A stretch of 21,571 nucleotides of DNA from Faeciplasma gallinarum (lineage in GTDB: Bacteria; Bacillota; Clostridia; Oscillospirales; Ruminococcaceae). The DNA lies in the NCBI GenBank assembly GCA_018711085.1, contig DVIR01000054.1:1-21571 (forward strand), read 5' to 3'. The notes beneath the pieces are model-generated. The model searched no databases. It saw only the letters and a list, made by a program, of their open reading frames with translations, and was not told where the DNA came from. Position numbers and translations under genes: made by a program. Shown here piece by piece: positions 7,266 through 13,876 of the stretch. The stretch's first letter is position 1. Each line of letters opens with the position of its first letter.

Positions 7266-7832
7266 ATGAGAGTAATTACAGGCTCGCTCAGAGGAAAAAG
7301 GCTTGTCACCCTTGAAGGGCTTGACGTAAGACCGACCTCGGACAAGGTAAAGGAAGCGGTGTTTTCCATCATACAGTTTGACCTGCCGGCGGCGCAGGTG
7401 CTGGACTTGTTTGCGGGGAGCGGGCAGCTCGGCATAGAAGCCATAAGCCGCGGCGCAAAGAGCTGCGTGTTTGTGGACAGGTCAAGGGACGCGGTGGACA
7501 TAGTCAGAAAAAACGTGGACAGCTGCCGCATTTCATCCCAGGCAAGAATAGTAAACAGCGACTCCATAGACTATTTGCGGCGCGCCGCCAAAAACAAAGC
7601 GGAGTTTGACATAGTTTTTGCAGACCCGCCGTATGAACGGGGCTTGCTTGAGCGGGTTCTGCCGCTCATAAGCGAGGTTATAAAGCCTTTGGGAACGGTG
7701 GTGTGCGAGCACGAAAGCGAGCTTGAGCTGCCCGAGACAGTCGGCAGGCTTTGCCTTTACCGCAAATACAGCTACGGCAAAAAAATCGCTTTGACAGTGT
7801 ACAAAGCAGGCAGTGAGGAAGATGAAAAGTGA
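7266..7832 (+). CDS. rsmD: 16S rRNA (guanine-N2)-methyltransferase RsmD
   Basis: A 188-residue class I SAM-dependent methyltransferase of the RsmD family, which methylates G966 (E. coli numbering) of 16S rRNA during 30S assembly. It shows the RsmD start RVITGSLRGKRL, the substrate-side RPTSDKVKEAVFSII, SAM motif I VLDLFAGSGQLGIEAISRGA and the catalytic motif IV FADPPYERG. The length is normal. The ribosome site is weak (CAGGA, about 9 nt upstream). The stop codon overlaps the GTG start of coaD by 4 nt. The rsmD-coaD pair is widely conserved in bacteria and supports both calls. Confidence 0.97.
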   Translation: MRVITGSLRGKRLVTLEGLDVRPTSDKVKEAVFSIIQFDLPAAQVLDLFAGSGQLGIEAISRGAKSCVFVDRSRDAVDIVRKNVDSCRISSQARIVNSDSIDYLRRAAKNKAEFDIVFADPPYERGLLERVLPLISEVIKPLGTVVCEHESELELPETVGRLCLYRKYSYGKKIALTVYKAGSEEDEK

Positions 7833-8323
7833 GCAAAGAGAGAATAGCAGTGTGTCCGGGAAGCTTCGACCCCGTAACCTTAGGACACCTTGACATAATG
7901 AACCGCGCATCTGCGCTGTTTGACCGCGTCATAGTTTTAGTGTCGGTAAACCCCAAAAAAGCCCCCAGCTTTACGCCGGAGGAGAGGGTGTACATGATAA
8001 AAAGCGTGACGGGGCATTTAAAGAACATCGAAATAGAGACGTCCGACGGGCTTTTGGCGGAATACGTCCGTGAAAAGGGCGCAACGGCGATTGTAAAGGG
8101 ACTGCGTGCGGTGACGGACTTTGAGTATGAGTTCCAGATGGCTCTTGCAAACAAGAAGCTGTACCCCGAGGCGGAAACCGTGTTTTTAGTGACGCGCTCG
8201 GAAAACATGTATCTCAGCTCAAGCGTCGTCAAGCAGATAGCGTCCTTCGGCGGAGACATAAGCGCTTTTGTGCCGCCGCAGATAAAGGACTTCATCGAGC
8301 AAAGACTTTGCAGGCATAAATGA
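7829..8323 (+). CDS. coaD: Phosphopantetheine adenylyltransferase (CoaD)
   Basis: A 164-residue enzyme that joins 4'-phosphopantetheine and ATP to dephospho-CoA, the penultimate step of coenzyme A synthesis. Nucleotidyltransferase motifs are intact: CPGSFDPVTLGHLDI with the T-x-G-H signature at the N-terminus, VKGLRAVTDFEYEFQMA in the middle, and the C-terminal LSSSVVKQIASFGGD. It starts at GTG 7829, inside the end of rsmD, with GAGGAA at 7815-7820 as ribosome site. The length matches the family. Confidence 0.98.
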   Translation: MSKERIAVCPGSFDPVTLGHLDIMNRASALFDRVIVLVSVNPKKAPSFTPEERVYMIKSVTGHLKNIEIETSDGLLAEYVREKGATAIVKGLRAVTDFEYEFQMALANKKLYPEAETVFLVTRSENMYLSSSVVKQIASFGGDISAFVPPQIKDFIEQRLCRHK

Positions 8324-8406
8324 GCACGCATGCATATAAATAAACTGTATAGAAAACCGAGTGCACATTAAACACCAACAGAAGATATGAAAAGGAGCTG
8401 TTTAGT

Positions 8407-8904
8407 ATGAACAACATGACCATTGATGAAATACTCGAAATGATGGATGAGCTTTTAGACAAGGCTGTCACCGTCCCCTTCTCAAACAAAAAGAGCATGG
8501 TTGACGCCGAGCAGCTCAGAGAGTACATCGACGGCATACGCTACAACCTTCCCACAGAAATCAAAAAGGCAAAGGAAATGGTAGCCGACCGCTCCGTTAT
8601 CATAACCGACGCAAACGCCAAGGCGGAGCAGATAATCAAGAAAGCCGAGGAGCACGCTAAGGTTTTGGTTTCGGAGGAAGAGGTAGTAAAGCAGGCGCGG
8701 GCTGCGGCTGACGAGATAACCGCTCAGGCAAAGACGATGGATTTAAACATCAAGCGTGCGATGATAGACAAGCTCGACGACATCCTCTCCGAGTCGGAAA
8801 AGTCGATAACCAAGGCGTTAAACGAGATAAAGGCCATGCGCGAGACCATCAAGGCGGCAGCTAAAAAGACCGGCATGGCAGGTGCGCCGGGAAGCGCGCA
8901 GTGA
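8407..8904 (+). CDS. Coiled-coil protein, DivIVA/SepIVA-like, function unknown
   Basis: A 165-residue soluble protein, almost entirely helical and charged. Residues about 55-145 form a continuous coiled coil (EIKKAKEMVADRS, ANAKAEQIIKKAEEHAKVL, then QARAAADEITAQAK). The Ala/Lys/Glu-rich pattern AKAEQIIKKAEE is shared by the DivIVA/SepIVA-type division-site proteins and by the stalk subunits of F/V-type ATPases, with which such proteins are often confused in automatic annotation. The short N-terminal part (TIDEILEMMDELLDKA) is amphipathic and could bind partners. The C-terminal tail is Gly/Ala/Pro-rich. It starts 83 nt after coaD with AGGAG 9 nt upstream of the ATG. A scaffold role in cell envelope or division is a guess from the family resemblance. 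Confidence 0.85.
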   Translation: MNNMTIDEILEMMDELLDKAVTVPFSNKKSMVDAEQLREYIDGIRYNLPTEIKKAKEMVADRSVIITDANAKAEQIIKKAEEHAKVLVSEEEVVKQARAAADEITAQAKTMDLNIKRAMIDKLDDILSESEKSITKALNEIKAMRETIKAAAKKTGMAGAPGSAQ

Positions 8905-8980
8905 GCATCCGGCAGGACATAAGCAGGCAGGACAGCGCAGATACATTCAGCCACAATAAATTTACAAGGAGATATTACCC

Positions 8981-10306
8981 GTGTTAACCAAAGTAGTCAA
9001 GTTCGGCGGAAGCTCCCTTGCCGACGCCAAGCAGTTTATGAAGGTAGCAAACATAATCAACTCCGACCCCGCAAGGAGGTACGTTGTGCCCTCTGCCCCG
9101 GGAAAGAGAAACCCCAAGGACACCAAAGTCACCGACATGCTCTATGCGTGCTACGACAAGGCGGTCATCGGAGAGAACTTTTCCGAGATGTTCGACATGA
9201 TAAAGCAAAGATACAACTCTATAATAGAAGAATTACAGCTCGACATGTCGCTTGAGCAGGAGTTTGAAACCATAAGGCACAGCTTTATGGCAAGGGCGGG
9301 AAGAGATTATGCTGCGTCCCGCGGAGAATACCTCAACGGAAAGATACTTGCAAAGTATTTGGGATACAGATTCATAGATGCGGCGGAGGTCATATTCTTC
9401 AACGACGAAGGAAAGCTCAACCTCCCTCTGACACTGCGCTCGGTCAAAGACAAGCTCAGCAAGAACGAAAAAGCCGTGATACCGGGATTTTACGGTTCTA
9501 TGCCAAACGACACCATAAAGACGTTTTCAAGGGGCGGCTCGGACATAACCGGCTCAATCGTTGCAGCCGCAGTAGACGCAAACCTGTATGAAAACTGGAC
9601 TGACGTTTCGGGATTTTTGGTATGCGACCCGAGAATTGTCCCCGACCCCGAGCCGATACAGACAATCACCTACCGCGAGCTGCGAGAGCTTTCATACATG
9701 GGTGCGGGAGTGCTCCATGAAGAGGCGATATTCCCCGTGCGCAAAGCGGGCATACCGATAAACATAAGAAACACCAACAAGCCGAACGACCCCGGAACGA
9801 TGATAGTCGAGGACGCGCAAAACAGCGAGTGCAAGTTCACCATCACCGGAATTGCGGGTCACAGGGGCTTTGCCGCAGTCACGATTGAAAAGGACATGAT
9901 GAACTCCGAGCTGGGCTTCGGCAGAAAGGTTTTGGAGGTGTTTGAGAGCTTCGGAATCTCCTTTGAGCACATGCCCTCGGGAATAGACACCATGAGCATC
10001 ATAGTCCACAAGGACGTGCTTGAGGAAAAGGAAGAGGCAATAATCAGGGCTTTATACGACACCGTAAAGCCTGATCACATCGAAATAGACCGCGACATGG
10101 CGCTGATTGCGGTAGTCGGCAGAGGCATGCGTTCTCAGCGCGGAACGGCGGCGAGAATATTTGCCGCGCTTGCACACGCAAAGATAAACGTCAAGATGAT
10201 AGACCAGGGTTCAAGCGAGCTGAACGTAATAGTCGGCATAAACAGCGAGAACTTTGAAGCCGCGATCAAGGCGATTTACGACATATTCGTCACCGAAAAG
10301 CTTTAA
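8981..10306 (+). CDS. lysC: Aspartate kinase
   Basis: A 441-residue monofunctional aspartokinase that phosphorylates aspartate, the first step toward lysine, threonine, methionine and diaminopimelate. The amino-acid kinase domain opens with VVKFGGSSLADAKQF and contains TFSRGGSDITGSIVAAA and WTDVSGFLVCDPRIVP. The C-terminal third carries paired ACT regulatory domains, including GRGMRSQRGTAARIFAALA and NVKMIDQGSSELNVIVGI. The start is GTG at 8981 with AAGGAGAT about 7 nt upstream. Only 76 nt separate it from the previous gene and I see no lysine riboswitch there. The symbol lysC is used generically; which end product inhibits it cannot be told from sequence. Confidence 0.97.
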   Translation: MLTKVVKFGGSSLADAKQFMKVANIINSDPARRYVVPSAPGKRNPKDTKVTDMLYACYDKAVIGENFSEMFDMIKQRYNSIIEELQLDMSLEQEFETIRHSFMARAGRDYAASRGEYLNGKILAKYLGYRFIDAAEVIFFNDEGKLNLPLTLRSVKDKLSKNEKAVIPGFYGSMPNDTIKTFSRGGSDITGSIVAAAVDANLYENWTDVSGFLVCDPRIVPDPEPIQTITYRELRELSYMGAGVLHEEAIFPVRKAGIPINIRNTNKPNDPGTMIVEDAQNSECKFTITGIAGHRGFAAVTIEKDMMNSELGFGRKVLEVFESFGISFEHMPSGIDTMSIIVHKDVLEEKEEAIIRALYDTVKPDHIEIDRDMALIAVVGRGMRSQRGTAARIFAALAHAKINVKMIDQGSSELNVIVGINSENFEAAIKAIYDIFVTEKL

Positions 10307-10348
10307 TCCGCATATGTGTGCGGCAAGCTCAAAATAAGAATCATCAAT

Positions 10349-10409
10349 CCGCCCGCCTGCATGCGGCGCCGAAGGTGCTGTCACCTTGTGCGCCGAATAA
10401 CGTGGGCGG
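10349..10409 (+). other. Long composite hairpin between lysC and the lipoprotein gene
   Basis: The outer stem CCGCCCGC (10349-10356) pairs with 10402-10409. Inside it, CGGCGC (10364-10369) pairs with GCGCCG (10390-10395), and AAGGTG (10372-10377) pairs with CACCTT (10382-10387) around a CTGT loop. A broken T-rich stretch (TTGGCTTTT) follows, so it may act as an imperfect terminator for lysC. A smaller hairpin, CCGCA/TGCGG at 10308-10323, lies directly after the lysC stop. Confidence 0.5.
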
Positions 10410-10426
10410 TTGGCTTTTGCGAAAAG

Positions 10427-10455
10427 TTGCAAATACTAATGTTGTGTGATATAAT
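10427..10455 (+). promoter_or_regulatory. Sigma-A promoter, TTGCAA-17-TATAAT
   Basis: TTGCAA (10427-10432) and TATAAT (10450-10455) are 17 nt apart, with GTGTGA directly before the -10. Transcription would start near 10462, about 30 nt ahead of the lipoprotein start. Confidence 0.78.
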
Positions 10456-10492
10456 GACGTGATCAACACAGCAGTCGAACAGGAGGGATAAT

Positions 10493-11596
10493 ATGAACCT
10501 GCGCCGCACACGCCCCGACAGCCTTTTAAAGAGCTGCGGCGGATTTTTCAGGCATCGCGTCTTAAAATGCGGCGTTTTCAATGTTTTGGCATGCATACTT
10601 GCGGCGGCTATATGCCTCACCTCCTGCGGCGGAGACTCAATACCGGATGAAACGGCGGTCACGAGCGTCAAATCGGGCGAGGTGACAACGGCTCCCCCCG
10701 CGACAACCGCGGCGGACGGAACTATTTCGGCGCAGCTTTACGGCAGCTACCTCACGATGTATCAAAACAACGAGCTTGACGGCTCCTTCCCATACGCTAA
10801 AATATTTCACTCCTACAAGGACATAGAGGACTACTTCTACCCGAGTGAGCGGTACTTCATGTTCGGCAGGAGGTTCACAATAGCCTGCGCGGAGTTTACC
10901 GACGATTACTTCGCCTCAAACGACGTGATGATGATCGTCATAAACGAGCCGAGCACCTATGCAAGCTACTCCCTTGACTCGCTGAAAGCTCAGGACGGCG
11001 GCGTAAACGTGCAGATAACAAGGCATTTGCCGCAGGACGCCCCGACGAGCAACGACATAGTTTATCACCTCATTATAACCGCGCCGAAGGGCAGCTTTGA
11101 CGGCATAGATCAAAGCAAGCTCACGGTTGACATAACCCAGGTGACGGATGCGGAAAACACAGACGTCTTTGACGCGGAGAGGTTTCGGTATCTGTATCCG
11201 GAGTTTTGGCCCGCCACCTATCCCGCGAATGCGCTTATCGAAAATCCCCACCCCGTGATAGACTCTATACAGTCGTACGACGAGCTTTTAGGATTTTATG
11301 AGACGTACAAGGACGACTTTGACCTCGACGAAGATTTTCTCAGGTATATAGGCCCCGTGTACGACGAGGCAATGTTCAATGACTACGTGCTGCTCCTTGC
11401 GGTTCTGCCGTTTGACGACAGGCTTCCCGAGCCGAGCGTTTCGGAGCTGTTTGTGTACAATCTGCAGATATACATCTCGGTTGAAAACCTGCCGGAGGAG
11501 TCGCTGACGGAGTACACAAGGTGGTATCTTTTAGCGATAGCCGTCTCGAAAAACGACCTCGACGGAGTAAATCTCACCGAATTCAATATCGGATAA
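10493..11596 (+). CDS. Lipoprotein of unknown function with long N-terminal region
   Basis: A 367-residue predicted lipoprotein. After an unusually long basic n-region (about 28 residues with many Arg/Lys) comes a hydrophobic stretch (VFNVLACILAAAICLTSC); the lipobox LTSC puts the lipidated Cys at 45. A Thr/Ala/Pro-rich linker (about 58-80) follows. The rest is a Tyr/Asp-rich soluble domain; two regions, YKDIEDYF and YDELLGFYETYKDDF, look like internal copies of a similar helix, so two related halves are possible. I recognise no family. The ATG at 10493 is supported by AGGAGGG 5-6 nt upstream and by the promoter; no nearer in-frame start would give a shorter signal peptide. Its stop lies 7 nt before the -35 box of the next gene. 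Confidence 0.82.
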   Translation: MNLRRTRPDSLLKSCGGFFRHRVLKCGVFNVLACILAAAICLTSCGGDSIPDETAVTSVKSGEVTTAPPATTAADGTISAQLYGSYLTMYQNNELDGSFPYAKIFHSYKDIEDYFYPSERYFMFGRRFTIACAEFTDDYFASNDVMMIVINEPSTYASYSLDSLKAQDGGVNVQITRHLPQDAPTSNDIVYHLIITAPKGSFDGIDQSKLTVDITQVTDAENTDVFDAERFRYLYPEFWPATYPANALIENPHPVIDSIQSYDELLGFYETYKDDFDLDEDFLRYIGPVYDEAMFNDYVLLLAVLPFDDRLPEPSVSELFVYNLQIYISVENLPEESLTEYTRWYLLAIAVSKNDLDGVNLTEFNIG

Positions 11597-11603
11597 AAAG
11601 TGC

Positions 11604-11632
11604 TTGCAATTTTAAATTAAGTGTGATATAAT
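11604..11632 (+). promoter_or_regulatory. Sigma-A promoter of rpmE, TTGCAA-17-TATAAT
   Basis: TTGCAA (11604-11609) and TATAAT (11627-11632) are 17 nt apart. The 12 nt ending at the -10 (GTGTGATATAAT) are identical to those of the promoter at 10427-10455. The predicted start near 11639 leaves a leader of about 140 nt. Confidence 0.82.
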
Positions 11633-11638
11633 ATCGTT

Positions 11639-11778
11639 TGCTAAACTTCAGCGGTGATAGTCCACCGGTGATGTGTGCAGTATGATGAATAACATAGTAC
11701 TACTGTCTGAACTGCGGATGATGGGCTACTATGATGTTGTATATCATGATAATCAGTTCAAAAGGAGGTCAATTTGCA
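11639..11778 (+). promoter_or_regulatory. Structured 5' leader of rpmE, possible L31 autoregulatory leader
   Basis: The leader can fold into TTCAG 11647-11651 with CTGAA 11707-11711, enclosing a hairpin CGGTG 11652-11656 / CACCG 11663-11667 and a stem CAGTA 11678-11682 / TACTG 11701-11705. An alternative helix, GAACTG 11709-11714 with CAGTTC 11754-11759, uses bases of the first helix and ends directly before the AAAGGAGG ribosome site at 11761. Ribosomal-protein leaders for L31 are known in Firmicutes, so autoregulation is plausible. The pairings are seen; the switching is inferred. Confidence 0.5.
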
Positions 11779-11988
11779 ATGGCAAAGGAAGGTATTCATC
11801 CTAACTATGTTGACGCAACCATCACCTGCGCTTGCGGAAATGTCATAAAGACAAGATCCACCAAGGGCGATATGAAGGTCGATGTTTGCTCTAAGTGCCA
11901 CCCGTTCTTCACCGGCAAGCAGAAGCTTGTAGACACCGGCGGACGTGTAGATCGCTTCAACAAGCGTTACGGATTCAACAACAAGTAA
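11779..11988 (+). CDS. rpmE: 50S ribosomal protein L31, zinc-binding type
   Basis: A 69-residue L31 that binds at the base of the central protuberance of the large subunit and bridges to the 30S head. The start MAKEGIHPNYVDATITCACGN is characteristic. The zinc ligands are present as CAC near the N-terminus and CSKC in the middle, so this is the C+ form, known in other bacteria as a zinc store that is replaced by a C- paralog in zinc shortage. The ATG at 11779 follows AAGGAGGT by 9 nt; the in-frame ATG at 11731 lies inside the leader and is not credible. The C-terminal RVDRFNKRYG fits the family. Confidence 0.98.
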   Translation: MAKEGIHPNYVDATITCACGNVIKTRSTKGDMKVDVCSKCHPFFTGKQKLVDTGGRVDRFNKRYGFNNK

Positions 11989-12000
11989 GATACTTATAAG

Positions 12001-12049
12001 AAAAGAGCAGACCGCGAGCATTTACCGCGGCTTTTGCTCTTTTTCTTTT
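12001..12049 (+). terminator. Strong terminator after rpmE
   Basis: The outer stem AAAAGAGCA (12001-12009) pairs with TGCTCTTTT (12035-12043), and the inner stem CCGCG (12012-12016) with CGCGG (12026-12030). A T-rich run follows to 12049. The next gene starts only 14 nt further on. Confidence 0.9.
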
Positions 12050-12062
12050 GGCAGGTGCAAAG

Positions 12063-12683
12063 ATGTACAAATCAATATACTCTTTGGCTCAGGCGAGCTT
12101 TACCGAGCAAAAATCGGAGTTCATAGCCAAAATTTCTCCGGTTAAAACAGAGGAGGACGCCGTGAGCTTTATAGAATCGGTCAAAGCCGAAAACCGCAAG
12201 GCAAGGCACAACTGCTATGCGTACGTTTTGAGCGGCGGAAACCTGTCAAGGTACTCCGACGACGGCGAGCCGTCCGGCACGGCAGGCTCCCCTATACTCG
12301 ACGTGATACAAAAAAACGGGCTTTCAGATGTGGCGATAGTGGTCACGAGGTACTTCGGCGGAATACTTTTGGGCAAGGGCGGCCTGACAAGAGCGTACTC
12401 CACCGCGGCGTCGATGGCGGTGTCGGCTGCAAGGATAATGGAGCTTGAGCCGGCAAAAGCCCTCACCGTGACCATGCACTACTCCTGCTACGACAGGGTG
12501 TGCTGCTGCCTGCCGGAGTTTGACGCGAGAATGACCTCTACCGACTTCTCGGACAAGGTGAAAATTTCTATCACCGTTCGCGCCGACAAGACGGATGCGC
12601 TTTTGCAAAAGCTCAATGACATCACAAGCGGCAGTGCGGTTATTGATATTTCCGACGAATTTCTATACGATTTTGCACAGTAA
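12063..12683 (+). CDS. YigZ/IMPACT family protein
   Basis: A 206-residue member of the YigZ (UPF0029/IMPACT) family. The N-terminal domain carries the signature HNCYAYVLSGG followed by RYSDDGEPSGTAGSPIL, then VTRYFGGILLGKGGLTRAYS; the C-terminal ~60 residues form the usual small ferredoxin-like domain. The cellular role is not settled; eukaryotic relatives regulate the translation kinase GCN2 and bacterial ones are thought to bind nucleic acid. The ATG at 12063 is preferred, with AGGTG 5 nt upstream, over the TTG at 12048, which lies in the T-run of the preceding terminator. No promoter fits between that terminator and the gene, so it must be transcribed by readthrough or from inside rpmE. 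Confidence 0.93.
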   Translation: MYKSIYSLAQASFTEQKSEFIAKISPVKTEEDAVSFIESVKAENRKARHNCYAYVLSGGNLSRYSDDGEPSGTAGSPILDVIQKNGLSDVAIVVTRYFGGILLGKGGLTRAYSTAASMAVSAARIMELEPAKALTVTMHYSCYDRVCCCLPEFDARMTSTDFSDKVKISITVRADKTDALLQKLNDITSGSAVIDISDEFLYDFAQ

Positions 12684-12699
12684 TTTGTGCATGTATACG

Positions 12700-12741
12700 A
12701 ATCTCCTCTTTTTCGCAACAAAAAAAGAGGAGATTTGATTT
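12700..12741 (+). terminator. Terminator after the YigZ-family gene
   Basis: A perfect 14-bp stem (12700-12713 with 12722-12735) closes the loop CGCAACAA and is followed by TGATTTTTATT. Because the stem itself ends in T5/A5 it could also work on the minus strand. Confidence 0.85.
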
Positions 12742-12747
12742 TTATTA

Positions 12748-12755
12748 TGTATAAT
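12748..12755 (+). promoter_or_regulatory. Candidate -10 box for the dgt-dnaG-rpoD operon
   Basis: TGTATAAT contains a perfect TATAAT (12750-12755), placed 33 nt before the dgt-like start. No good -35 is found; the expected site falls on the right arm of the terminator stem (GAGGAG region). The operon needs a promoter after the terminator, which supports the site, but the sequence evidence is only the -10. Confidence 0.35.
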
Positions 12756-12788
12756 CTATTAGCTATATGTCAAAGGGGGCGAGTATGC

Positions 12789-13817
12789 ATGTCAGAAATA
12801 AACGCTAAAATACCACAGGGCTATGGTCCGAGGGAGTACACGGAGGAGCTTGAGCGGCTGACGCTTTCGGAGTATGCATCTTTGGCGAAAAACTCCGAGG
12901 GCAGGCTGCGGGACGAACCGAAGTGCCCGCTCAGAACAGACTATCAAAGAGACCGCGACAGGATAATACACTGCAATGCATTTTCCCGCCTGAAGCAAAA
13001 GACGCAGGTGTTTTTAAATCCCACCGGCGACCACTACCGCACAAGGCTTACGCACACCCTTGAAGTGAGCCAGATAGCAAGGACTATTTCCCGCGCGCTG
13101 CGCTTAAACGAGGACTTGACGGAGGCGATAGCTTTAGGACATGACCTCGGGCACACGCCTTTCGGGCATGCGGGAGAGGCTGTGCTCGATGAGATATCCC
13201 CGTGCGGGTTCAGGCATTACCGCCAGAGCCTGCGGGTGGTGAACTACATCGAAAAGGACGGAAAAGGGTTGAATCTGACCTTTGAAGTTCGGGACGGAAT
13301 ACTCAAACACACAGACGAGGTTGCCGTGACGCGAGAGGGGTACATAGTCAGGCTTGCGGACGCAATAGCATACATAAACCACGACATAGAGGACGCCGTG
13401 AGGGCGGGAATAATCAAAACCGAGGACCTGCCAAAGAGCGTGACCGACGTTTTAGGGCGCACAAAATCCCAAAGGATAACGTCATTAGTCAGCTCGATAG
13501 TGAAAAACGGGGCAAAGGAAATCCGCTACGACCCTGAAATTGCGGCAGCGGAGGAAGAGCTCAAGCAGTTCATGTTTGTGAACGTGTACAAAAATCCCAA
13601 GTGCAAGTCGGAGGAGTCAAAAGCCAAGATAATGATAGAAAAGCTTTATCGGTACTTCCTCGAAAGGCCGGAAAAGCTCCCGCCGGACTATCTTAAGCTT
13701 GCGGACAGGTTTGACAAGCCCACGGCGGTGTGCGATTACATCGCGGGCATGACGGACAAGTACTGCACCAACCTGTTCATAGAGCTGTACGTTCCTAAGG
13801 GCTGGAACATCTACTGA
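12789..13817 (+). CDS. dgt: dGTPase-like HD-domain phosphohydrolase
   Basis: A 342-residue deoxyguanosinetriphosphate triphosphohydrolase-like protein; the family splits dGTP (or other dNTPs) to the nucleoside and triphosphate and so limits dNTP pools. Metal-binding HD residues are present: His89 (TRLTHTLEV), His118-Asp119 (ALGHDLGHTPFGHAGE) and Asp191 (RLADAIAYINHD). RIIHCNAFSRLKQKTQVF is also typical. The ATG at 12789 has AGGGGG 9 nt upstream; upstream in-frame starts would add a stretch encoded by terminator DNA. It heads the dgt-dnaG-rpoD cluster, an order common in Clostridia, and fits with control of replication. Substrate preference cannot be read from the sequence. Confidence 0.92.
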   Translation: MSEINAKIPQGYGPREYTEELERLTLSEYASLAKNSEGRLRDEPKCPLRTDYQRDRDRIIHCNAFSRLKQKTQVFLNPTGDHYRTRLTHTLEVSQIARTISRALRLNEDLTEAIALGHDLGHTPFGHAGEAVLDEISPCGFRHYRQSLRVVNYIEKDGKGLNLTFEVRDGILKHTDEVAVTREGYIVRLADAIAYINHDIEDAVRAGIIKTEDLPKSVTDVLGRTKSQRITSLVSSIVKNGAKEIRYDPEIAAAEEELKQFMFVNVYKNPKCKSEESKAKIMIEKLYRYFLERPEKLPPDYLKLADRFDKPTAVCDYIAGMTDKYCTNLFIELYVPKGWNIY

Positions 13818-13876
13818 CAGGGAAAATAAAAAAATCACATTACTACTCGGCAAAAACACGAGGAAAGGAGAGGCAA

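Noticed and set aside
8905..8980. Lysine riboswitch upstream of aspartate kinase
   Set aside because: The gap is only 76 nt, too short for the lysine aptamer, and no fitting stems are visible.
12048..12062. TTG start for the YigZ-family gene
   Set aside because: The TTG lies inside the T-run of the rpmE terminator; the ATG at 12063 has a ribosome site and fits the family.
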